NCBI GenBank assembly: GCA_002419025.1
Contig: DIFG01000086.1
Location: 6,857-19,626, forward strand
From: Deltaproteobacteria bacterium UBA5754
GTDB lineage: Bacteria > Desulfobacterota > Dissulfuribacteria > Dissulfuribacterales > UBA5754
Length of the DNA stretch: 12,770 bases
Direction: 5' to 3'
The notes beneath the pieces are model-generated. The model did no database searches and was not told the DNA's origin. It worked only from the letters and a program-made list of their open reading frames with translations. This document shows positions 7,201 through 12,770 of this stretch, piece after piece; position 1 is the stretch's first letter; every line of letters begins with the position of its first letter. The position numbers and the translations under genes are program-made.

Positions 7201-7451
7201 TGACCAGTGCCTCCCTTAATGCGTGATGTTTCTTGATATCATTTTTCGAGTGGAACCGAAAGACAAAGCCGATCCGCTGAAAAAAATCCGATTCTCACTG
7301 TATTACTTCAATTTTTCAGGTCCATACGTCGTATGCCAACTACGTCTCATTCCTGGAAAATTTCGCGCTTTGCATCTCGTACTTTTTGAACAGGATCAGA
7401 TTTTGAGGCTTTTGCAGTGCGATCAAAGCAAAAAAGGCCTCACCACAGCAT

Positions 7452-8282
7452 TTATGTGGAATGTGCCATCCAGGTGGAATCTGCAGGTGAGAGGAGGATG
7501 CGCATGGGCGAAAGGTCCTGGAGCCGATCGGCGAGGGTCAACCATGGGGAGCCGATGACAATGTGCATCCATCCGCCTATGTGGACAAGAGGCCGTTTTA
7601 CCTTGTGTATGCGTCTCACCCTATGTGCGAGGAGTCCTTCCCGTTCCTCCCATTCCCTTTCTTCAAGCCACCTTAAGGGGTGACGGGCATTGGGGTGCTT
7701 CCAGGGTTCGGACAGGATCTGCTTTGCCTCGGCCTGGCGTCGTTCGATGTGGATTTCAACAGACTCTGCCCCGCATGCCGTCTGGGAAAGGAGATTGGCC
7801 TTCGAGAGGAGATCCACCTCCCATCGGGGAAGATCCCTTTTGGCGAGTTCGCCTGTGTCCACAGGGACGACCGGTATTTTGCGTCTTTTCCCGTAGGCTA
7901 CGGCCTCAGCCCACTCAAAGGGGAGCCGGATCTGGCGTTCGAGGAGCTGAATGCGGGGATGATTTTGTCGCTCCTTAGGAAGGAGTCTGCGGTGACCTTC
8001 GAGGAGAACGATCCATCGTGCCTCGTGTTGGCCCCGGTACACCACTGAAAAGGGGCTGATCTCCACGGTCACTGCGGCCGGATTGAGGAGATTAAGGAGA
8101 TGTGCGAGCTCGTGGCGGGCCTCCCATTGGAGGTGGACCGTGCCGACGAGGATCAGGGATGGTGGGGTATCCCTTTCTTCGTCACGGGATTCAGACGGGC
8201 GGGGTCCTGTCGAGGCTTCGGTACTGGACCGCCTCAGCGAGGTGGAATTCGAAAATGTCAGAGGATCCTTCGAGGTCTGCAA
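7452..8282 (-). CDS. TraB/PrgY/GumN-family protein
   Basis: The 276-residue product resembles the TraB/GumN family (Pfam TraB, with the TIKI/erythromycin-esterase fold). The pattern seen is the N-terminal strand and motif LILVGTVH (43-50), then AAVTVEIS (69-76), AYGKRRKIPVVPVD (129-142) and a C-terminal histidine motif HIGGWMH (234-240), corresponding to the family's GxxH motifs. TIKI members are metalloproteases and PrgY/TraB handle peptide pheromones; the role of soluble bacterial members like this is unknown. No signal peptide or membrane segment is visible. The start is a problem: TTG at 8282 is the most upstream available, and the only other candidates in frame are CTG codons. The first 31 codons thus overlap the end of comM and are low-complexity (Ser, Arg, Glu). 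The conserved part begins just after the comM stop, so translational coupling to comM is plausible. Confidence 0.7.
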   Translation of the reverse strand: MQTSKDPLTFSNSTSLRRSSTEASTGPRPSESRDEERDTPPSLILVGTVHLQWEARHELAHLLNLLNPAAVTVEISPFSVVYRGQHEARWIVLLEGHRRLLPKERQNHPRIQLLERQIRLPFEWAEAVAYGKRRKIPVVPVDTGELAKRDLPRWEVDLLSKANLLSQTACGAESVEIHIERRQAEAKQILSEPWKHPNARHPLRWLEEREWEEREGLLAHRVRRIHKVKRPLVHIGGWMHIVIGSPWLTLADRLQDLSPMRILLSPADSTWMAHST

Positions 8283-9720
8283 TGGTTCGGGCGATCTTGA
8301 TGATTCGATGGTAGGCGCGGGCGCTCAGGCCCAGTTTCTTCGCCATGGATTCCAAGAATAGCGTGCAATCCCGCGACAGGCGACAGAAAGAACGGATCTC
8401 TCTCGAGGACATGCGGGAGTTTGCGTGAATGGGAAGGCCATGAAAACGGTCTTCCTGTACGGATCGGGCCTTCAGGACCCGCTCTCGCACGGTCTCAGAG
8501 CTCTCTCCAAGACGGGCGGCGCTCAGTTCCCCGTAAGGGACGGCTGGGACCTCGATCTGGATGTCGATTCGGTCGAGGAGGGGCCCAGAGATGCGGCTCC
8601 TGTAGAAGGCGATCTGTTTAGGCGTGCAGGAACAGGGCTTCCTGGGGTCTCCGAGGTGCCCGCACGGACAGGGGTTCTGTGCGCAGACGAGAGAGAATCT
8701 GGCCGGAAACGTGAGGGTGAGGCTCGCCCTGGAGATGGTCACCACTCCGTCCTCCATAGGCTGTCTCAGGCCCTCGAGGACGTTTTTTTTGAATTCGGGG
8801 AGTTCATCCAGGAAGAGGACCCCGTTGTGGGCCAGGCTCACCTGACCTGGCCTGGGGACCGCCCCTCCCCCGATGAGTCCGGCGTCCGAGATGGTGTGAT
8901 GGGGGGCGCAGAAAGGGCGTTCCGTGATGAGGGGCTGATCTGGGTGAAGGAGCCCGGCCACACTGTAGATGGCGGTCGTCTCCAGGGCCTCCTCGAATGC
9001 AAGGGGAGGGAGGATGGAGGGAATGCGTCTTGCGAGCATGGTCTTTCCCGAGCCCGGGGGGCCGACCATGAGGACGTTGTGACCCCCGGCGGCCGCCACC
9101 TCGAGGGCGCGTTTGGCGTGCTCCTGTCCGATCACATCCTGAAAGTCACCGCACAAGGGGTTTCGGACAGGGTTTCGGACAATGGAGCCGTCGGCAGGCT
9201 CGATAGTCCTCAACTGAAGAAGGAACTCGACGACCTCTGAGAGGTGGTGTGCGGGGAAGATCCGGGCCTCTGCCACGACCGCGGCCTCGGCCGCGTTCTC
9301 TCCTGGGACGAGAAGCCCCTCCACTGGCCAGGAACGGGCAGCGAGGGAAAGAGGGAGTGCGCCCTTGGTGGGCTTGACAGTGCCGTCCAGGGAGAGTTCG
9401 CCTACAGTGGCGTAGCGGAGAAGGACCTTCTCCGGAAAGACACCGGCTGCGCAGAGGACGGCCATGGCAATGGGAAGATCGAGCCCTGTTCCCTCCTTTT
9501 TTATATCGGCAGGGGCGAGGTTGACGGTGATGCGTTGGGTAGGGAATGGGTATCCGCAGTTTTTGATGGCGGCCTTTACCCTTTCTCGGCTCTCCCTGAC
9601 CGCGCCTTCAGGAAGACCCACAATATTAAAGCAGGGAAGACCCTGGGAGACATCGACCTGGACCTCGACCGGAAAGGCCTCGATCCCGATGACCACTCCG
9701 CTCCGCGCGGTTGCGAGCAC
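8191..9720 (-). CDS. comM: ComM/YifB-family Mg-chelatase-like AAA+ ATPase
   Basis: This is a full-length (509-residue) YifB/ComM protein. In Vibrio and related bacteria ComM is a hexameric helicase that promotes branch migration when DNA taken up by transformation is integrated. The order is an N-terminal Lon-protease-like domain (1-170: GLPCFNIVGLPEGAVRESRER, then TVNLAPADIKKEGTGLDLPIA), then the AAA+ core with Walker A GPPGSGKT (220-227), HHTISDAGLIGGG (274-286), Walker B VLFLDE (301-306), a cysteine-rich loop NPCPCGHLGDPRKPCSC (349-365), the GPLLDRID stretch (379-386), and a C-terminal Mg-chelatase helical domain. The GTG start at 9720 is well supported by AGGAGG at 9726-9731. A 12-bp tandem duplication at 9159-9182 gives RNPVRNPL in the linker. 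It lies downstream of the groEL terminator, so it needs its own promoter, which I could not identify. Confidence 0.95.
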   Translation of the reverse strand: MLATARSGVVIGIEAFPVEVQVDVSQGLPCFNIVGLPEGAVRESRERVKAAIKNCGYPFPTQRITVNLAPADIKKEGTGLDLPIAMAVLCAAGVFPEKVLLRYATVGELSLDGTVKPTKGALPLSLAARSWPVEGLLVPGENAAEAAVVAEARIFPAHHLSEVVEFLLQLRTIEPADGSIVRNPVRNPLCGDFQDVIGQEHAKRALEVAAAGGHNVLMVGPPGSGKTMLARRIPSILPPLAFEEALETTAIYSVAGLLHPDQPLITERPFCAPHHTISDAGLIGGGAVPRPGQVSLAHNGVLFLDELPEFKKNVLEGLRQPMEDGVVTISRASLTLTFPARFSLVCAQNPCPCGHLGDPRKPCSCTPKQIAFYRSRISGPLLDRIDIQIEVPAVPYGELSAARLGESSETVRERVLKARSVQEDRFHGLPIHANSRMSSREIRSFCRLSRDCTLFLESMAKKLGLSARAYHRIIKIARTIADLEGSSDIFEFHLAEAVQYRSLDRTPPV

Positions 9721-9811
9721 GCATTCCTCCTGAACAGCAGATTTGATGGAGAGAATTCAAACAGGACTTCACATATCTTTTCGGCCGATTGGAAGACCAG
9801 CTGAAAAGAGC

Positions 9812-9846
9812 ACAAAAAAGCCCCTGCCGGATAAGGGCAGGGGCTT
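9812..9846 (-). terminator. Rho-independent terminator of the groES-groEL operon
   Basis: On the minus strand an 11-bp perfect stem, AAGCCCCTGCC paired with GGCAGGGGCTT (plus positions 9818-9828 and 9836-9846), closes a 7-base loop and is followed by TTTTTT. The T tract lies only on the minus side, so it ends transcription arriving from groEL and separates that operon from comM. Confidence 0.93.
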
Positions 9847-9849
9847 CAA

Positions 9850-10065
9850 CAGCTATCAGCTTTCAGCTTGAAATGTTGATGGTTTCGTAAAAAGTCGAAA
9901 ATTTCAATTTGGCGTCATTCCGGCGGAGGCCGGAATCCAGTGTTTTCAATATGTTCTGGATGCCGGATCAAGTCCGGCATGACGAGTCTGGGACTTTTTA
10001 CGAGACCATCAAATGTTGATTGCTGACACCTACTAACTCCTGATTTCTAACTTCTAACCTCTAAT
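9850..10065. repeat. 7-bp-periodic repeat tract interrupted by an element
   Basis: The non-coding stretch between the groEL stop and its terminator is built of degenerate heptamers. To the right of the inserted element they read TACTAAC TCCTGAT then TTCTAAC TTCTAAC CTCTAAT (10031-10065); to the left they read AGCTATC AGCTTTC AGCTTGA (9851-9871). The groEL stop codon lies inside the last unit. The two sides differ in motif but share the 7-bp period, and the 133-bp element at 9878-10010 splits the tract. Together with the terminator, this accounts for most of the 340-bp gap between groEL and comM. Confidence 0.6.
9878..10010. mobile_element. 133-bp two-hairpin MITE-like element in the groEL 3' UTR
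   Basis: The terminal inverted repeats are GATGGTTTCGTAAAAAGTC (9878-9896) and GACTTTTTACGAGACCATC (9992-10010), matching at 18 of 19 positions. Inside are two perfect hairpins with 8-bp stems: ATTCCGGC/GCCGGAAT (9917-9936) and ATGCCGGA/TCCGGCAT (9960-9980). They are related to one another as imperfect inverted copies. The element is flanked by AAATGTT on both sides (9871-9877 and 10011-10017), and both flanks read on as GAT, as expected of a target-site duplication. There is no coding capacity, so movement would need a transposase elsewhere. A second copy's end is at 1-22. Confidence 0.8.
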
Positions 10066-11692
10066 ACATGTCGCCCATGCCGCCTGGGGGCATGGCAGGG
10101 CCTTTCTCTTCCTTCTTCGGGATCTCGGCGACCATGGCCTCGGTGGTGAGAAGGAGCCCGGACACGCTCGCCGCGTTCTGAAGGGCGGTACGGGTGACCT
10201 TGGTGGGATCGATGATGCCGGAGGCCATGAGGTCTTCAAATGTGCCGGATGCAGCGTTGAAACCGATATTGCCGGATTCAGCCTTCACGCGTTCCACGAT
10301 GACCGAGCCCTCGTAGCCGGCGTTGTTTGCGATCTGGCGGAGGGGTTCTTCAACGGCCCTTCGGATGATGCTGATTCCGTGCTGTTCGTCGCTGTCTTCC
10401 AGCTTTATGGCCTCAAGGGCCTTGAGGGTCCGGATGAATGCAGTGCCACCGCCCGGGACGATTCCCTCCTCGACAGCCGCGCGGGTCGCATTCATCGCGT
10501 CTTCGACCCTGGCCTTTTTCTCCTTCATCTCGGTCTCGGTGGCGGCTCCCACTTTGATGACCGCAACGCCGCCGATGAGTTTTGCAAGGCGCTCCTGAAG
10601 CTTCTCGCGGTCGTAGTCCGAGGTGGTCTCCTCGATCTGGGCACGGATCTGCTTGACCCTCCCCTCGATCTTTTCGCGGGCCCCTGCGCCGTCCACGATA
10701 GTGGTGTTCTCCTTGGTGATGACGACCTTCTTCGCACGCCCGAGGTCATTGAGGCTCACGTTCTCGAGCTTTATACCCAGATCTTCAGAAACGACCTGGC
10801 CGCCGGTAAGGATGGCGATGTCCTCGAGCATGGCCTTTCTGCGGTCTCCGAAACCAGGGGCCTTGACTGCACATGCATTCAGGGTTCCGCGGAGCTTGTT
10901 GACAACGAGGGTGGCAAGGGCCTCGCCCTCGGTGTCCTCAGCGATAACGAGGAGGGGCTTGCCCATCTTCGCGATCTGCTCAAGGAGGGGAAGTAGATCC
11001 TTCATATTACTGATCTTCTTCTCGTTTATGAGGATATAGGGATCCTCAAGGATGCATTCCATCTTTTCGGGGTCGGTGACGAAATACGGAGAGACATAGC
11101 CCCGGTCGAACTGCATTCCCTCGACCACGTCGAGTGTGGTCTCCATGGCCTTTGCTTCCTCGACGGTTATGACGCCCTCTTTCCCTACCTTGTCCATGGC
11201 CTCGGCGATGATATTGCCGATGGTTGCGTCATTGTTGGCGGAGATGGTCCCGATCTGGGCAATCTCCTTCTGATCCTTGGTGGGCTTGCTGATCTTTTTG
11301 AGCTCGCTGACGACGGTCTCGACGGCCTTGTCGATGCCGCGCTTGAGTGCCATGGGATTTATCCCGGCAGCAACGAGTTTGGAGCCCTCGGCGTAAATGG
11401 CCTGAGCGAGGATGGTGGCGGTGGTCGTTCCGTCTCCAGCCACATCACTCGTCTTGGAGGCGACCTCACGTACCATCTGTGCGCCCATGTTTTCGAACTT
11501 GTTCTCAAGCTCGATCTCCTTGGCGACCGTAACGCCATCCTTGGTGATGACAGGGGAGCCGAAAGATTTTTCGATGATGACGTTGCGGCCTTTGGGGCCG
11601 AGGGTGACCTTGACTGCATTGGCGAGGGTGTTGACGCCCTTGAGGATCGCCTCCCTGGCCTTCACATCATATTTGATCTCTTTAGCAGACAT
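10061..11692 (-). CDS. groEL: Chaperonin GroEL (Hsp60, 60 kDa subunit)
   Basis: GroEL forms the double-ring, 14-subunit folding chamber that works with GroES and ATP in the cytoplasm. The 543-residue protein is full length. It shows the N-terminal KVTLGPKGRNV (28-38), K51-D52, the ATP-binding GDGTTT (86-91), the equatorial VEDAMNATRAAVEEGIVPGGGTA stretch from about residue 396, which includes the hydrolysis Asp, and an apical domain with the expected GYVSPYF and MLEDIAILTGG motifs. The C-terminus is unusual: after EEKGPAMPPGGMG it stops at DMY, lacking the repeated GGM tail. The ATG at 11692 has GGAGGT nine bases upstream (11702-11707). It is the second gene of the groES-groEL operon, 47 bp after groES, and its transcript runs through the repeat tract to the terminator at 9812-9846. 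Confidence 0.99.
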   Translation of the reverse strand: MSAKEIKYDVKAREAILKGVNTLANAVKVTLGPKGRNVIIEKSFGSPVITKDGVTVAKEIELENKFENMGAQMVREVASKTSDVAGDGTTTATILAQAIYAEGSKLVAAGINPMALKRGIDKAVETVVSELKKISKPTKDQKEIAQIGTISANNDATIGNIIAEAMDKVGKEGVITVEEAKAMETTLDVVEGMQFDRGYVSPYFVTDPEKMECILEDPYILINEKKISNMKDLLPLLEQIAKMGKPLLVIAEDTEGEALATLVVNKLRGTLNACAVKAPGFGDRRKAMLEDIAILTGGQVVSEDLGIKLENVSLNDLGRAKKVVITKENTTIVDGAGAREKIEGRVKQIRAQIEETTSDYDREKLQERLAKLIGGVAVIKVGAATETEMKEKKARVEDAMNATRAAVEEGIVPGGGTAFIRTLKALEAIKLEDSDEQHGISIIRRAVEEPLRQIANNAGYEGSVIVERVKAESGNIGFNAASGTFEDLMASGIIDPTKVTRTALQNAASVSGLLLTTEAMVAEIPKKEEKGPAMPPGGMGDMY

Positions 11693-11739
11693 CTTTCAGT
11701 GACCTCCATTATCTTTTTGTGTGTCTTTTTGTGGGGGTG

Positions 11740-12030
11740 TCAGTCTTGAATGACACCGAGAACGTCATCTTCGCGCATCATGAGAAACTCTTCGCCCTCG
11801 ATCTTGATCTCGGTACCAGCGTATTTTCCGAAGAGGATGCGGTCTCCCTCCTTTACTTCAAGGGGACGGACCTCGCCGTTCTCAAGGATCTTGCCGTTAC
11901 CTGTGGCTATTACCCTGCCCTCGATGGGTTTTTCCTTGGCTGTGTCAGGGATGATGATGCCTCCCTTGCTGACTTCCTTTTCCTCGAGACGCTTTACGAG
12001 GATGCGGTCATGGAGCGGACGGATCTTCAT
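11740..12030 (-). CDS. groES: Co-chaperonin GroES (Hsp10)
   Basis: GroES is the heptameric lid that caps the GroEL cavity. The 96-residue product is of normal length. It opens MKIRPLHDRILVKRLEEKE, carries the mobile GroEL-binding loop SKGGIIIPDTAKEKP (about residues 21-35), the roof/core segment GRVIATGNGK, VKEGDRILFGKYAGTEIKI, and closes FLMMREDDVLGVIQD. The ATG at 12030 has an AAAGGAG ribosome site at 12043-12049, about 12 bases away, which is slightly long. It is the first gene of the operon; the CIRCE operator lies about 110 bp upstream, so heat induction through HrcA is expected. Confidence 0.99.
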   Translation of the reverse strand: MKIRPLHDRILVKRLEEKEVSKGGIIIPDTAKEKPIEGRVIATGNGKILENGEVRPLEVKEGDRILFGKYAGTEIKIEGEEFLMMREDDVLGVIQD

Positions 12031-12120
12031 GGTTTTTGTTCTCTCCTTTCATAATGAATTTTTGACGGAAACCTCTGAAAAAAATTCCTTGTTTTTCATA
12101 GTTCCGTGATATGAATGACG

Positions 12121-12132
12121 TGGTCCGGACCA
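12121..12132. promoter_or_regulatory. 12-bp palindrome in the groESL leader
   Basis: TGGTCCGGACCA is a perfect palindrome lying 5 bases on the groES side of CIRCE, within the untranslated leader. It could be a second operator. A perfect 12-bp palindrome is expected a few times by chance in a window of this size, so function is only suggested by position. Confidence 0.25.
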
Positions 12133-12137
12133 ATTTG

Positions 12138-12164
12138 TTAGCACTTACATAAGGTGAGTGCTAA
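12138..12164. promoter_or_regulatory. CIRCE operator (HrcA binding site) of groESL
   Basis: TTAGCACTT-N9-GAGTGCTAA matches the CIRCE consensus (TTAGCACTC-N9-GAGTGCTAA) at 17 of 18 arm positions; the one change is the last base of the left arm. It lies just downstream of the groES promoter's -10 box and overlaps it by two bases, the position expected for repression by the heat-sensitive repressor HrcA. hrcA itself is not in the window. Confidence 0.95.
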
Positions 12165-12190
12165 TATAACCACGTTTGGGAGAAATGCAA
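12163..12190 (-). promoter_or_regulatory. Sigma-70-type promoter of groES-groEL
   Basis: On the minus strand a TATATT -10 box (12163-12168, five of six to TATAAT) lies 16 bases after TTGCAT (12185-12190), a weak -35 match. The -10 box touches the CIRCE operator, which is the usual arrangement and is the main reason for choosing this pair. Confidence 0.6.
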
Positions 12191-12255
12191 GGGGAAGGGT
12201 AAAATTTGTAGAATTGCTATATTTATCTTTTTATTTAGGTATGTTAGGTAAAAAA

Positions 12256-12720
12256 TCAGGGCTGTTTTGGGTGGTACATGAAATGCAGGGCTAAACATGC
12301 CCCGCCCACGGTGATGGCCATATCTGCGACGTTGAAGGCGGGCCAGTGATATGCTCCGAGATGGAAATCCATGAAGTCCACCACAGCTCCGAGACGGAAG
12401 CGATCGATAAGGTTTCCAGTAGCCCCTCCGGAGACGAGGGCCGTCCCCCAGAGGAGAAATGGTGAACGAGTCGCTGTCGATCTGTAAAGGAATGCGAGGA
12501 ACGTGATGGCAAGGATGCCTATGGCGAAAAAGAATGCGCGTTTCCATGTCTCGCTGCCTGCAAGGATTCCGAAGGCGGCCCCTGTGTTGTGAACCAGCGT
12601 CAATTGAAAAAATGGAGTGATGACGATTCCCTTGTGTCCTGTAAGGAGATATGTCATCCACACCTTGGTCCCCTGATCGAGAAGGGCTGCGATGGCTGCT
12701 ATGAGAAGAAACGGCCGCAT
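12256..12720 (-). CDS. lspA: Lipoprotein signal peptidase (signal peptidase II)
   Basis: LspA is the inner-membrane aspartyl protease that removes signal peptides from diacylglyceryl-modified prolipoproteins. The 154-residue product is of normal length with four predicted membrane segments (roughly 3-22, 63-79, 86-104 and 131-148). Family motifs are DQGTK (15-19), the HNTGAAFGI stretch (44-52), SGGATGNLIDR (97-107), VVDFMDFH (113-120) and FNVADMAI (129-136). The catalytic aspartates are D115 and D133, both present. The ATG at 12720 has AGGAGG five bases upstream (12726-12731). The reading frame stays open to the window edge, but the strong ribosome site supports this start. It is upstream of groES on the same strand, 225 bp away; I see no clear terminator between them, although groESL has its own promoter. 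Confidence 0.97.
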   Translation of the reverse strand: MRPFLLIAAIAALLDQGTKVWMTYLLTGHKGIVITPFFQLTLVHNTGAAFGILAGSETWKRAFFFAIGILAITFLAFLYRSTATRSPFLLWGTALVSGGATGNLIDRFRLGAVVDFMDFHLGAYHWPAFNVADMAITVGGACLALHFMYHPKQP

Positions 12721-12770
12721 GAAGTCCTCCTGAATCCGTGAGATATGTGGCTCTTCGTCATTTCGTGTGG

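Noticed and set aside
7323..7335. Palindrome CATACGTCGTATG in the serS upstream region
   Set aside because: Arms of 6 bp are expected by chance several times in a window of this size, and no promoter element accompanies it.
7438..7450. GGCCTCACCACAG shared with the reverse complement of the repeat after gyrB (142-154)
   Set aside because: A 13-base match between two places in 12.8 kb is near chance expectation, and the similarity does not extend.
7223..7558. 111-codon plus-strand frame through the gap between serS and the TraB-like gene
   Set aside because: It begins within the serS leader, runs into the TraB-like gene antisense, and resembles nothing I recognise; probably chance.
8425..9240. 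271-codon plus-strand open frame opposite comM
   Set aside because: Fully antisense to comM, which has all family motifs; the product is low-complexity and Gly/Arg/Glu-rich, as expected of a GC-rich shadow.
10379..10996. 205-codon plus-strand open frame opposite groEL
   Set aside because: Antisense to highly conserved groEL; no independent support.
12161..12661. 166-codon frame overlapping lspA on the same strand
   Set aside because: Out of frame with lspA, which has both catalytic aspartates and a strong ribosome site.
1..12770. Search for tRNA, rRNA, CRISPR arrays, toxin-antitoxin, phage or defence genes
   Set aside because: No cloverleaf-like tRNA, rRNA stretch, regularly spaced direct repeats or defence-type domains were seen; the inverted repeats present are not CRISPR-like.

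Overview
The window is a roughly 50-58% GC bacterial chromosome segment, apart from one AT-rich island. It carries nine housekeeping-type genes: gyrB, dnaN, a MidA-like methyltransferase gene, an HAD phosphatase gene, serS, a TraB-family gene, comM/yifB, groEL-groES and lspA. I see no defence system, prophage, CRISPR array, rRNA or tRNA. The gene set, the CIRCE-controlled groESL operon, an 806-residue GyrB of the long type found in E. coli, and small inverted-repeat elements with paired GTCATTCCGG / CCGGCATGAC-type hairpins fit a Gram-negative bacterium. A member of the former Deltaproteobacteria (Desulfobacterota) is my best guess, held with low to moderate confidence.

Layout, left to right. 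Bases 1-158 hold the end of a repeat element and a nested inverted repeat just downstream of gyrB. gyrB and dnaN (159-3730, minus strand) form a tight pair, transcribed dnaN then gyrB; neither dnaA nor recF is beside them. Most of dnaN and its upstream leader (about 2650-3900) is very AT-rich, 20-30% GC in the 60-base blocks I counted. The region upstream of dnaN is divergent to a plus-strand pair, the MidA-like methyltransferase and an HAD phosphatase, which are separated by a 150-bp palindromic element. The HAD gene converges on serS and overlaps its 3' end by 37 bp. Next come a TraB-family gene and comM on the minus strand, overlapping by about 92 bp. The groES-groEL operon follows, with a promoter and CIRCE operator in front and a strong intrinsic terminator behind. 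Between the groEL stop and that terminator lie a 7-bp-periodic repeat tract and a 133-bp two-hairpin element inserted into it. lspA closes the window.

How the genes work together: dnaN and gyrB supply the sliding clamp and a topoisomerase subunit for replication. groESL is the heat-inducible chaperonin operon, predicted to be repressed by HrcA through CIRCE. serS, lspA and comM are independent core functions. The points most worth a second look are the foreign-looking dnaN, whose compositional boundary lies inside the gene, and the small non-coding elements packed between genes, above all the one that appears to have landed in the groEL 3' untranslated region with a target-site duplication. 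I do not see a convincing new multi-gene system here.
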